DNA of 64,000 bases from Osedax frankpressi (GCA_964035775.1 OZ038312.1:35761215-35825214); one strand, 5' to 3'. Positions 28,301-41,299 are shown, numbered from the stretch's first letter. The notes: generated by a model from the letters alone, not told the origin. Numbers and translations: made by a program.

Positions 28301-31300
28301 GTATTAGTAAAGTAGCATGTGGTAGTAGTAGTAGTAAAGTATTAGTAAAGTAGCATGTGGTAGTAGTAGTAGTAAAGTATTAGTAAAGTAGCATGTAGTA
28401 GTAGTAGTAAAGTATTAGTAAAGTAGCATGTAGTAGTAGTAGTAGTAGTAAAGTATTAGTAAAGTATTAGTAAAGTAGCATGTGGTAGTAGTAGTAGTAA
28501 AGTATTAGTAAAGTAGCATGTGGTAGTAGTAAAGTAGTATGTGGTAGTAGTAGTAGTAAAGTATTAGTAAAGTAGCATGTGGTAGTAGTAGTAGTAAAGT
28601 ATTAATAAAGTAGCATGTGGTAGTAGTAGTAGTAAAGTATTAGTAAAGTAGCATGTGGTAGTAGTAGTAGTAAAGTATTAGTAAAGTAGCATGTGGTAGT
28701 AGTAGTAAAGTATTAGTAAAGTAGCATGTGGTAGTAGTAGTAGTAAAGTATTAGTAAAGTAGCATGTGGTAGTAGTAGTAGTAAAGTATTAGTAAAGTAG
28801 CATGTGGTAGTAGTAGTAGTAAAGTATTAGTAAAGTAGCATGTGGTAGTAGTAGTAGTAAAGTATTAGTAAAGTAGCATGTAGTAGTAGTAGTAAAGTAT
28901 TAGTAAAGTAGCATGTAGTAGTAGTAGTAGTAGTAAAGTATTAGTAAAGTATTAGTAAAGTAGCATGTGGTAGTAGTAGTAGTAAAGTATTAGTAAAGTA
29001 GCATGTGGTAGTAGTAAAGTAGTATGTGGTAGTAGTAGTAGTAAAGTATTAGTAAAGTAGCATGTGGTAGTAGTAGTAGTAAAGTATTAGTAAAGTAGCA
29101 TGTGGTAGTAGTAGTAGTAAAGTATTAGTAAAGTAGCATGTGGTAGTAGTAGTAGTAAAGTATTAGTAAAGTAGCATGTGGTAGTAGTAGTAGTAAAGTA
29201 TTAGTAAAGTAGCATGTGGTAGTAGTAGTAGTAAAGTAGTAGTAAAGTAGCATGTGGTAGTAGTAGTAGTAAAGAATTAGTAAAGTAGTATGTGGTAGTA
29301 GTATTAGTAAAGTATTAGTAAAGTAGCATGTGGTAGTAGTAAAGTAGCATGTTGTAGTAGTAGTAGTAAAGTATTAGTAAAGTAGCATGTGGTAGTAGTA
29401 AAGTAGCATGTTGTAGTAGTAGTAGTAAAGTATTAGTAAAGTAGTATGTGGTAGGGGACATGCTGACCTCTCGATATGGCTTGCAAACTTCGTCTGAAAA
29501 GAGTCTTTGACCGCGAAGGCCAGTTCGTATCGGCCGGTAAATAAATAGCCACCTCGTATACATTGCAGGAGAATCAGGCGAATCAACTCGCCCAGGTACA
29601 TGCCGGACATCATCTTCTCGTATCTGGGCCAAGGCGCGGGAGAGTTAAATCACCGGCGAAAGGGAAACTCTGGGCCCCCGTCGAATAAAAGGACCGTTGT
29701 CTTATTTCGCCGAGCACACCGTAATCCCCGATTTACCTAGAAAACGGAACGATGCGCTAGTGTGGTAAACCTATCGAAAGTTGTACGCAGGCAACGGCAA
29801 CTATTTCGAGGTGTAAATTAGTCAACCTCGACAACTACTTCTGGCATGTTACGTAACAAACACTTGAGTGCCGGGGTGTAGCGAGTTGTCGTCGATTTCG
29901 CGGTCCTCTCGAGACCTCAGGAAATCCAAAGAGTGGTCGTTGCCAAACGCGCCCCACTCGGTGTTCACCAGCATCTCGGGGACGGGGAAGGGAGGAATGT
30001 AATGCAGGAGATATTCGCACGGCGGTGGCGGGACGTCGGAGGTCACGTGATGCCCTTCCGCTACGAAGTATTGCGTCGTATGATATTGTGTAATGTTCGC
30101 AGAGGCGACGATGCAATACCTGTTGCGTTGTCTGCTTTTCTGCGGCGCTGAGAGCGTGGATATTACTGGATTTCTCCAAGTAACAGGCATTCGTGCCAGT
30201 GCCTGTAATGGTGGTGCGCTAGTACTCGAGTCTAGTGGTTCTACCGTTCAGGAACATGCGTGAACTCAATTGTTTACTAAACAATTGAGTGAAAAGTTGT
30301 CGGAAAAAGAAATGTTAACGTTTGCTATTTCTTTAAATATGTATTTAAATACATTATTACAACACAATTTAAACTTATAAGTTAAAATTTCCCATTTAGT
30401 ATCAGAAATACGATAAATATAAAAAATAAATGATATTCCATGTAAAATAACAACATTATATAAACATATAACATTTCTTGATACTTGTACTTTGATTGTT
30501 AAAAAGCTTTATTATAAATAAAATTCTAAAGACTTTATTTATAGAACTGACAGAAATAATTATTGACAAATAATATATTGCAGACAAACTCAGGGATTTT
30601 GAAAATATTTGAATTTATTTTCATTATAGTAGAAAAGATGTTTTAATTAATATAAAACAGTCATAGAAAGTCAAGTATATATATATATATACATATGTAT
30701 ATATATACAGTATATATAAGAATTGTATACAATTTATAAAACAAATAGATACTATGAGATATCACTTAGTACTATTGTAGCAATAACTACAAATAAAGAT
30801 GAGCACACCAACCGAGTATGAATCCAATCTTGGTGTCATGGTCGTGTAAGGCGGCTGACATCAAACAACCCACGGTGTCGTTTAAAATAGCCACGCAACT
30901 AATGTTTAGATTCTAGTGGAGTGGCAGTGGGAGTGGGAGAGTGAGAAGGGGTGGGAGTGGGAGTGGGAGTGGGAGAGGGAAGGGGAGAGGGAGAGAGAGA
31001 GAGGCAGAGGGATTACATAATAACCTCATTTCTGATCGCCTTCTCCAAGAGTTCCACAATGTCACAATTTTCCATTCCGGAGATGTTGAATCCTTTCGTC
31101 CATTTCACGAGCTTACTATTGGTCAACGACTGTCGGATGAAAGTTAAACTAGCCATCAAAGGTCAGAGGTTAACTTAGGGTAATTGGATAAGTCTCAATA
31201 GTAAAATACATTTAAAAACTTTTTAAATCATTAAGAAGATAATAAAAAATAAAAATATCATAGTTTGCTAATTGCAATAGCCAGCGCATCTAGGTGTCAT

Positions 31301-34189
31301 GCCCTACCGACCGACTGGTCAATGGGGAAGGAGAACGTGAAGCCCAGAGGCATTTTCAGACTAGCGTCGAGACCGTGTTCCACTAAGAATTTTTTCAAAC
31401 AGCCAGCAATGTATTCAAACAGCTGAGGAATGGAGGTGCGGTAAGGAGTGTGGTTGAATAGTGATTTTCAGGGTAATGGAGTATGTTTAATGCGAGTTCT
31501 AGGTAAACAAAATAAATTGCATAGCTAGTTAAGATATGTTTATAAAATATTTCAAATATTATTTTTGTTATTAAAATGTCATTCATTTCAAATATTATAG
31601 ATTTTTAATTTGAATTATATAAAAAATGAGATTTTTTTCCAAATTTAGAAAATCATGCATTTAAATAAATTTAAAATTAAATAAATAAAAAAGTGAATAT
31701 GTATAAATAGTAATAATATGCAAACAAAATGCTTTGAAAAGAATATATTTTATAAAGAATTCAACAAATGCTATAAAATGTATTGGAAGCTATCATAAAG
31801 AGTTGCATTAGTCTAACCCATTCTGCACTACCATGCATTTCACGCTCAGATAGTGTATATGTGCTATTCTTCATAGCAATTTGACCCCCTGGCTGAATGT
31901 CAATCAGCAAAACGCGGAAATTACTGCCTCCGAGATCTAGAGCTAGGTATTTTCCACTCTCTAGAAGGCAGGGTTATGGAGTATGGAGTAGTTATGGTGT
32001 AATTATGGAATATGGTACAGCTATGGAGTAGTGGTGTAGTTATGGAGTAGTTATGGAGCAGTTATGGAGCAGTTATGGAGTAGTGGTGTAGTCAGGATGT
32101 TTTTATGGAGTAGAGGTGTATTGAGGGTATAGTTATGAAGTAGTGGTATAGTCAGGGTATATTTATGGAGCAGTTATGGAGCAGTGGTGTAGTTATGGAG
32201 TAGTGATGTAGTTATGGAGTAGTGGTATAGTAAGGGTGTAGTTATTGAGTATTGGTGTAGTTAGGGTATAATTATGGAGTAAAGGTCTAGTTATGGAGTA
32301 GTTATGGAGCAGTGGTATATAAGGGTGTAGTTATGGAGTAGTGGTATAGTGGTTAGTGAGGGTGTAGTTATGGAGTATTGTTGTAGTTAGGATGTTGCTA
32401 TGGAGTAGTCATATATCCACAGTATGGTTTTGGAGTAGTGGTTTAGTAAGGGTGTAGTTATTAAGTGGTTATGGAGTAGTGGTGTAGTCTGGATGTTTTT
32501 ATGGAGTAGAGGTGTATTGAGTGTATAGTTATGTTGTAGTGGTATAGTCAGGATATATTTATGGCGTAGTTATGGAGTAGTGGTGTAGTTATGGAGTAGT
32601 GATGTAGTTGTGGAGTAGTGGTATAGTAAGGGTGTAGTTATTGAGTATTGGTGTAGTTAGGGTATAGTTATGGAGTAAAGGTCTAGTTATGGAGTAGTTA
32701 TGGAGCAGTGGTGTATAAGGGTGTAGTTATGGAGTAGTGGTATAGTGGTTAGTGAGGGTGCAGTTATGGAGTATTGGTGTTGTTAGGGGGTGGTTATGGA
32801 GTAGTGGTGTAGTAAACGTTTAGTTATGGAGTAGTGGCATGATTAGGGTGTAGGGTGTGGTTAAAAGTGGGGGCGTAGTTATCAATTAGAAGCTCTATTA
32901 TATGTTATCGGAGTATGGGATAATTGCCCCAGGTTCTTTTTGGCCTAATTATGTAATAACTCTACAACAAAACATTCACCTTAAAAAAAATGCATTACCA
33001 TACGAATACTGAAAGTAGAAATAAATGTACAATTAAATTGAAATTTATACATTTTAAATCAACATTATTAATCCAATGTTATTTATCTAAATCGCATGAT
33101 TTCACATAAATACAAAGTCTTCAGTTGCCCGAAATATGATATGTGTGTATGTTTATATTGGGACATTACGTCATCCTTTCAATATTGCAAAGGAAACGCT
33201 TTGTGTTATCTAATGCATCCATTACACCTAGTTCCTACCCAATTACACCTAGTTCCTACCCCATTACACCTAGTTCCTACCCCATTACACCTAGTTCCTA
33301 CCCCATTACACCTAGTTCCTACCCCATTACACCTAGTTCTTACACCATTACACCTAGTCCCTACCCCATTACACCTAGTTCCTACCCCATTACACCTAGT
33401 TCCTACCCCATTACACCTAGTTTCTACCCCATTACACCTAGTTACTACCACATAACACCTAGTTACTACCCCATTACACCTAGTTCCTACCCCATTACAC
33501 CTAGTTCCTACCCCATTACACCTAGTTCCTACCCCATTACACCTAGTTCCTACCCCATTACACCTAGTTCCTACCCCATTACACCTAGTTCCTACCCCAT
33601 TACACCTAGTTACTATCCCATTACACCTAGTTCCTACCCCATTACACCTAGTTCCTACCCCATTACACCTAGTTCCTACCCCATTACACTTAGTTCCTCA
33701 CCCATTACACCTAGTTCCTACCCCATTAAACCTAGTTCCTACCCCATTACACCTAGTTACTATCCCATTACACCTAGTTCCTACCCCATTACACCTAGTT
33801 CCTACCCCATTACACCTAGTTCCTACCCCATTACACTTAGTTCCTCACCCATTACACCTAGTTCCTACCCCATTAAACCTAGTTCCTACCCCATTACACC
33901 TAGTTCCTACCCCATTACACTTAGTTCCTCACCCATTACACCTAGTTCCTACCCCATTAAACCTAGTTCCTACCCCTCTATACCCAAACCAGACCGCGTT
34001 GCCTCCGAAACACTAACCGGTACCGTCTGGCATCTTCGACACATACGAGGGGTACATTTTGACGTCGGCATTTGAGTGACAGGCGAGCCCGTCGTCAAAT
34101 GCCTGACGTAACAAACGCATGCACTCTCGTTGTTCCGCGAGCCCGATGCCCTCGTAATCGACGAGAAGAGAGTCTAGCTGGGTGTTCAT
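22392..34189 (-). CDS. HK: Hexokinase, complete single-domain enzyme, eleven exons
   Basis: Exons on the - strand: 34189-34018, 31960-31818, 31422-31312, 31129-31025, 30912-30813, 30202-30120, 29974-29862, 29623-29468, 24117-23972, 23716-23583, 22457-22392. They join to 1329 nt, 442 aa plus TGA, the size of a single-domain hexokinase. The enzyme phosphorylates glucose with ATP, the first step of glycolysis. Seen: [12 protein letters not shown] (about 63-74, phosphate 1), PLGFTFSFP (130-138) and WTKGF (152-156) for sugar binding, NDTVG (188-192) with catalytic Asp189, [10 protein letters not shown] (phosphate 2), [21 protein letters not shown] and [10 protein letters not shown] (adenosine site). 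An in-frame TGA just upstream supports ATG at 34189. No N-terminal mitochondrial anchor is evident. Introns 1 and 8 carry large minisatellites. It is convergent with QDPR. Confidence 0.97.
22458..23582 (-). other. Hexokinase intron 10
   Basis: AT-rich intron of 1.1 kb between the exon ending in DPGVE and the last exon; nothing else recognised. Confidence 0.7.
24285..29455. repeat. 5.2 kb minisatellite filling hexokinase intron 8
   Basis: Two sub-arrays. About 24290-25560 is a regular 21-bp unit (AGTAGTAAAGTAGTATGYGGT, Y and G varying to TGT or CGG). About 25560-29455 is a 35-40 bp unit alternating TAGTAGTAGTAGTAAAG with TATTAGTAAAGTAGCATG, with longer higher-order blocks that recur (compare 27.1-27.9 with 28.4-29.2 kb). 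On the transcribed - strand it contains CTACTAC, TACTAATACTTT and CACATGC and is almost free of AG and GT. The 485-codon (+) and 432-codon (-) open frames over it are repeat artefacts with a 7-residue period. Confidence 0.97.
30925..31008. repeat. GGGAGT/GAGAGG purine repeat serving as pyrimidine tract
   Basis: On the transcribed - strand this is CCCACT/CTCTCC, immediately upstream of the hexokinase exon that starts at 30912 (acceptor CCACTAG). A microsatellite thus provides the polypyrimidine tract of that acceptor. Confidence 0.8.
31977..32880. repeat. Degenerate minisatellite in hexokinase intron 1 (unit around TATGGAGTAGTGGTGTAG)
   Basis: About 900 bp of irregular repeats of TATGGAGTAGTGG and TAGTTAGGGTG. 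On the transcribed strand it reads CTACACCACTACTCCATA, nearly free of AG and GT. Two halves (about 32090-32400 and 32490-32800) repeat the same order of variants, pointing to a ~400-bp duplication. Confidence 0.9.
33222..33980. repeat. 21-bp minisatellite in hexokinase intron 1 (CCCCATTACACCTAGTTCCTA)
   Basis: About 36 copies of a unit containing CCATTACACCTAGTTCCTA. It ends about 40 bp from the donor of exon 1. The frames it opens (a 7-residue Ile-Thr-Pro-Ser-Ser-Tyr-Pro period on +) run across the exon-1 splice site on the wrong strand and are not genes. An ~126-bp block is repeated near its right end. Confidence 0.95.
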
Positions 34190-34747
34190 GAGTCACGGGT
34201 TATATAATCGTACGAATGTGAATCTGCTGCAAACCTTACGCACAGTTTGTTGTAGAAAATGTATGTACACAAGTAGAGAATACATTATATTAAATGCAGA
34301 GTATATTGTACAAGGTACAACATATATTGTATGAAATACTGTACACTATATTAAGTACTGTACATCGTATGAAGTACAGAGTATATTTTTATAAATAGAA
34401 AGTCAATATTATCCGTCTAATTCATCTAAAGGCTTCCGTTGAAAAGAGAAAAAAACTTGTTGTATCGCCTTTTGAGATGTATGTCTATACAAATGATACA
34501 GTATAAAGTCTATATACAATGTACGGCGTACATGTATATATATGCGGTACACAGAAAATTATATAAGGAACAGTATATATATTTTTAAAAAGTATGAATA
34601 TTAAAGAAGCTAGGAATTCTATAATCTTATGATCTAATTACAAATGGTTAGTTAGATAATATAAAAGGCATTTAATGTTTCTATATCTCAACAAGATCAC
34701 TATAACAAAAAGGATATTTTACAAAATAGCTTAAACACAACAGTATT
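34190..34747. promoter_or_regulatory. 5' flank of hexokinase
   Basis: 560 bp between the hexokinase start codon and the large satellite upstream. AT-rich; no motif can be assigned with confidence. Position alone suggests it contains the promoter or a 5' UTR exon. Confidence 0.35.
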
Positions 34748-37700
34748 ACAGTATTCTCTTACACTAGATAATAGAATACTTACACTAGTTTATAGAATAC
34801 TTACACTAGATAATAGAATACTTAAACTAGATAATAGAATACTTACAATAGATAATAGAATACTTACACTAGATAATAGAATACTTACACTAGATAATAG
34901 AATACTTACACTAGATAATAGAATACTTACAATAGATAATAGAATACTTACACTAGATAATAGAATACTTACACTAGATAATAGAATACTTACACTAGTT
35001 TATAGAATACTTACACTAGATAATAGAATACTTACACTAGATAATAGAATACTTACACTAGATAATAGAATACTTACACTAGATAATAGAATACTTACAC
35101 TAGATAATAGAATACTTACACTAGATAATAGAATACTTACACTAGATAATAGAATACTTACACTAGATAATAGAATACTTACACTAGATAATAGAATACT
35201 TACACTAGATAATAGAATACTTACACTAGATAATAGAATACTTACACTAGATAATAGAATACTTACACTAGATAATAGAATACTTACACTAGATAATAGA
35301 ATACTTACAATAGATAATAGAATACTTACAATAGATAATAGAATACTTACACTAGATAATAGAATACTTACAATAGATAATAGAATACTTACACTAAATA
35401 ATAGAATACTTACACTAGATAATAGAATACTTACAATAGATAATAGAATACTTACACTAGATAATAGAATACTTACACTAGATAATAGAATACTTACAAT
35501 AGATAATAGAATACTTACACTAGATAATAGAATACTTACACTAGTTTATAGAATACTTACACTAGATAATAGAATACTTACACTAGTTTATAGAATACTT
35601 ACACTAGATAATAGAATACTTACACTAGATAATAGAATACTTACACTAGATAATAGAATACTTACACTAGATAATAGAATACTTACAATAGATAATAGAA
35701 TACTTACAATAGATAATAGAATACTTACACTAGATAATAGAATACTTACACTAGATAATAGAATACTTACACTAGATAATAGAATACTTACAATAGATAA
35801 TAGAATACTTACACTAGATAATAGAATACTTACACTAGATAATAGAATACTTACACTAGTTAATAGAATACTTACACTAGATAATAGAATACTTACAATA
35901 GATAATAGAATACTTACAATAGATAATAGAATACTTACACTAGATAATAGAATACTTACACTAGATAATAGAATACTTACACTAGATAATAGAATACTTA
36001 CACTAGATAATAGAATACTTACACTAGATAATAGAATACTTACACTAGATAATAGAATACTTACAATAGATAATAGAATACTTACACTAGATAATAGAAT
36101 ACTTACAATAGATAATAGAATACTTACACTAGATAATAGAATACTTACACTAGATAATAGAATACTTACAATAGATAATAGAATACTTACAATAGTTAAT
36201 AGAATACTTACACTATATAATAGAATACTTACACTAGATAATAGAATACTTACACTAGATAATAGAATACTTACACTAGATAATAGAATACTTACACTAG
36301 ATAATAGAATACTTACACTAGATAATACAATAATTACACTATATAATAGAATACTTACAATAGATAATAGAATACTTACAATAGATAATAGAATACTTAC
36401 ACTAGATAATAGAATACTTACACTAGATAATAGAATACTTACACTAGATAATAGAATACTTACAATAGATAATAGAATACTTACAATAGTTAATAGAATA
36501 CTTACACTAGATAATAGAATACTTACACTAGATAATAGAATACTTACACTAGATAATAGAATACTTACACTAGATAATAGAATACTTACACTAGATAATA
36601 GAATACTTACACTAGATAATAGAATACTTACACTAGATAATACAATACTTACACTATATAATAGAATACTTACAATAGATAATAGAATACTTACAATAGA
36701 TAATAGAATACTTACACTAGATAATAGAATACTTACACTAGATAATAGAATACTTACACTAGATAATAGAATACTTACACTAGATAATAGAATACTTACA
36801 CTAGATAATAGAATACTTACACTAGATAATAGAATACTTACACTAGATAATACAATACTTACACTATATAATAGAATACTTACAATAGATAATAGAATAC
36901 TTACAATAGATAATAGAATACTTACAATAGATAATAGAATACTTACACTAGATAATAGAATACTTACACTAGATAATAGAATACTTACACTAGATAATAG
37001 AATACTTACAATAGATAATAGAATACTTACACTAGATAATAGAATACTTACACTAGTTTATAGAATACTTACACTAGATAATAGAATACTTACACTAGTT
37101 TATAGAATACTTACACTAGATAATAGAATACTTACACTAGATAATAGAATACTTACACTAGATAATAGAATACTTACACTAGATAATAGAATACTTACAA
37201 TAGATAATAGAATACTTACAATAGATAATAGAATACTTACACTAGATAATAGAATACTTACACTAGATAATAGAATACTTACACTAGATAATAGAATACT
37301 TACAATAGATAATAGAATACTTACACTAGATAATAGAATACTTACACTAGATAATAGAATACTTACACTAGTTAATAGAATACTTACACTAGATAATAGA
37401 ATACTTACAATAGATAATAGAATACTTACAATAGATAATAGAATACTTACACTAGATAATAGAATACTTACACTAGATAATAGAATACTTACACTAGATA
37501 ATAGAATACTTACACTAGATAATAGAATACTTACACTAGATAATAGAATACTTACACTAGATAATAGAATACTTACAATAGATAATAGAATACTTACACT
37601 AGATAATAGAATACTTACACTAGATAATAGAATACTTACACTAGATAATACAATACTTACACTATATAATAGAATACTTACAATAGATAATAGAATACTT

Positions 37701-37966
37701 ACAATAGATAATAGAATACTTACAATAGATAATAGAATACTTACACTAGATAATAGAATACTTACACTAGATAATAGAATACTTACACTAGATAATAGAA
37801 TACTTACACTAGATAATAGAATACTTACACTAGATAATAGAATACTTACAATAGATAATAGAATACTTACACTGGTTAATAGAATACTTACACTAGATAA
37901 TAGAATACTTACAATAGATAATAGAATACTTACACTGGTTAAAAGAATACTTACACTAGTTCTGAT
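34748..37966. repeat. 3.2 kb 21-bp satellite upstream of hexokinase
   Basis: About 153 copies of AGAATACTTACACTAGATAA(T), with recurrent variants (ACAATAGAT, CTAGTTTAT, ATACAATACTTACACTATAT) that appear in repeated order, for example 36.1-36.4, 36.45-36.7 and 36.7-36.95 kb, showing higher-order duplication. On the - strand every unit reads TAGTGTAAGTATTCT and so contains GTAAGT. The 377-codon frame on - (Ser-Val-Ser-Ile-Leu-Leu period) is an artefact of the repeat. Confidence 0.98.
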
Positions 37967-38021
37967 GCTAAATCTAATATTAACATCTACACTAACACAA
38001 TCACTTACCGTTTGCTTTAAC

Positions 38022-38110
38022 ATGAATGTGCAGTGTATAATGTGCAGTGTACAATGTGCAGTGTATAATGTGCAGTGTATAATGTAAAGTGTACAATGTA
38101 AAGTGTACAA
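38022..38110. repeat. ~13-bp minisatellite (TGTGCAGTGTATAA)
   Basis: About six imperfect copies of TGTGCAGTGTATAA or TGTAAAGTGTACAA, just beyond the 21-bp satellite. Confidence 0.85.
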
Positions 38111-41100
38111 TGTATCTGTTACTGCAATGTGAAGAAACTCTATTATAAAACACATATAAAATACTCTATGATAAATAGACCAATCAGCATTCAATGTAAT
38201 ATAGAACGTAAATAAGTATAACAAATGTATCATTTATATAATATCATTTTTAAACACTTTTGTATGAGTTGGGATATAATTAGGCTAGACACATATACAA
38301 AAATATATGGTGTATTAATATACTTGTGGTGGCTTGTATGTAGGTGAAATAATACCAGCATTCAAAAATAATCTTTAAGAACACATAATAAATATAACGT
38401 AAGCATTAAACTAACATGTGTTAATATTCAATGAAAAACATATAGAAGGCAATTAGGTTCAACTAATTAAATACTGAAATTATTATAGAGTAGTTATTAT
38501 TATACAGATATTAGTTGAAGATATGTGATATTTACACTCTCGGCTAATAAACAAATATTCTTGTTTAATTTAATTTGTTCAGTTTTACAACAATTGGTAA
38601 ACTTTTTCAATATTATTTTTATATTAAATATTAATTTTATTTCATGAATACATAAAATGATTTAAATTTTAAAAATGATTATATTACTATATATACTCAG
38701 TACCTTAGATCATATTACAATATTATTATATTCTATAGTTCATCGCTAAATGATAACATAGAATTTAAATGATGTGATTATTATTAATAGAGAGTTACTT
38801 AGTTCAATAGAAAATCAAAGTCTTCATAAATCAGATCATATTCTATAACTTCCACATTTTGAAATCTCTACCAATTTATTTTCAGAGAATAAATAATCGT
38901 CTTATAAACTTATTTTTTTTTACATAAATTAGAAATTACATTAGCTATGATTGTAATTGAATATAGAATAATAATATATATTATTATATAATATATCATC
39001 ATACACACGACATATTCATATGTATTAGAATATCATTTTATAATTAGTCCAATCCAATTGAAGATAAAAATCAATTTTAAATACAAATAGTAATATAAAT
39101 TTAGTATCAATTTCCGGGAGTTTAAAATATTGAATGATAAACATCAATTTAAAGCAACAATTTCTCATTGTACACTATATAATGTACTGTGTATATTATA
39201 CAGTATCTGGATAACTAATATGATATATATACAAAAATGAAAATATAAAATTAATATATTAGAATGTACGGTTTCAATTTAAATAAAAACTAAGAAAATT
39301 ACAACCTTTGAAAATATAATTTTATGTTGACCTTTAAGATTTGCAATTAAAATACCTATTCTAGAATTCTAAACATATTTAGAATTCCAACACACACCAA
39401 TATTCCTAAATGTAATATTTTGAAAAATAATACAACACGGGCTAGATCTCTCTTCATTGATATCATAGCATGTCAATCATCTGTTTGATATTAAACTAAA
39501 CAATCTATTATGCAATAATTGCATACTTTAATATTTATTTACCGTACATGAGAATCTCTTTAATTCCAAATATTGTACATAAATCGCATGGATGTAAATA
39601 TAAATTAGATCATCGAAAGTCAAGATTCCCGACTTAAATTCGTATTCGTTATTTCGAATTTTCATAATATTTTGCTCAGCGATCGCGCAACATGCAATGT
39701 TTAATATCCAATGGTATTTAACATTACAGATAATGAACACCGACACCACATATGGAACAGACGGCACCGAATCGTTCGCTCACTCTGCCTCACTTTATGT
39801 CCGAATCTAAACTCATGTATGACTCTCCTATTCCATTTTATTATATTATTACCATTACAAATCTTTGATGAAATCACTAACTTAAGATGTCTAACCTATA
39901 CCCCTCGACTATCCATTAGACAATAAATCCATTCGATAATATCAATATTAAACAGTTAATGCATGCCTTCAACCTAATACCTTACAGCTTAAGCTGTTTC
40001 TAGTCACTGTATATTATATAATCATATAAAACGTATGCGAGTAGTTTATAGTAATAATAATAAATTACACCACATTAATTACAATGGTATAATGCTTATA
40101 TTGTATAGTACTCATATTCACAAAATGCGAGTATACTATCAGTCGGATCTGTCTATTGATTATATATTTGTAGTTATATTACTCGTATTAACAACATGAT
40201 TACAAGTAATGTCAAGAATCATAATATGTGACGTGAATTTATAGGTAACTGATTGCGAACAACTTTTAGAAAATGCATGGATTATTTTGTGAGCAAGCAA
40301 AATAATAATACAATAAGCATGATCGATTAGAAAGTAGATATATCTAATTTTTATAAACAAAAGTCTTCGACTCTTCGGTAATATGTCATTCGCAATCTAC
40401 CACACTTACATTTTGTCACTCTATCCTTTTGTTTACACGTTACTGGCTGGACTTATCTAAGCACCACTAATTGTATTAGTAATATCAATTTAATAATGCT
40501 TTTTAATGTATAAGTCCATGCGGTAACTGGTACCCAGTTATATGAATTTGATTATTTAATATGTAATACCATTTCAATTAAATTAGATTTACAATAATTA
40601 TTAAATTAATAGTATATATATAATATAAAATATTTAGTAAATATAAATTATAATATTAAAATATAAATTTATAATAACATCATAAATATAGGTATTATCG
40701 TCATCATTGTCTTTAATAATCAAGTTTTTAAGTGAGGAAATAGTTGTTTGAATTAATTTTAAAATAGAAAACATCTTAATTTATTTAGAACTAATATAAT
40801 AATGAATACTTAGAGTATATACAATTTAAAGTTAACCAACGAACATATATAAATATGTTTACATTGACAATACAAAGATTATAAAATATAGCTGGTGACT
40901 ATAGATCAAATCTATTAAACAAACTAATAAAATATGCATGGATGTCTATTAACAGTTTGAACTTAACACCAATATATCAATATTTATATAACTCAAATGA
41001 TATACAGATTGCAGCTCTATCTAATTACCAGTTGAAAGATACTATAGCAAATATAACTAGTACCGTGTTAACATTAATTGAGGAGGATACAAGAACTTTT

Positions 41101-41299
41101 CTAATATAACTTTTTATTATTGTTATTATGTTATATAATAAATGTTATTCTTATAATATAATGTATGGGTTTAATTCGTATATTAATACTAAATCAAGAA
41201 GTATATGGACGCCTAAAAATAAGTAACATATATAATTTTGTAAAAGTCTTATCACATAATGATATAGCACTTATAATATGAAATTAGGTGAATAGGTTG
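38111..41299. other. AT-rich stretch without a recognised gene
   Basis: Mostly very AT-rich. The only protein-like stretch is on - at about 39540-39680 (IRNNEYEFKSGILTFDDL) with a CG/GTAAAT donor-like end; it matches no family I know and has no partner exon, so it is left unassigned. Confidence 0.5.

Noticed and set aside
33143-34075. 310-codon + frame with a seven-residue period
   Set aside because: Produced by the 21-bp minisatellite, and its end overlaps hexokinase exon 1 on the opposite strand, which is supported by homology.
34748-37966. Regular repeats taken as a CRISPR array
   Set aside because: Units are contiguous with no unique spacers, and the context is a eukaryotic genome.
37100-38233. 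377-codon - frame of Ser-Val-Ser-Ile-Leu-Leu repeats resembling a membrane protein
   Set aside because: Translation of the 21-bp satellite; all units open the same frame and there is no unique protein domain.
39528-39926. Open frames on both strands at 39.5-39.9 kb
   Set aside because: One stretch looks protein-like, but no homology, start context or partner exon supports a gene.
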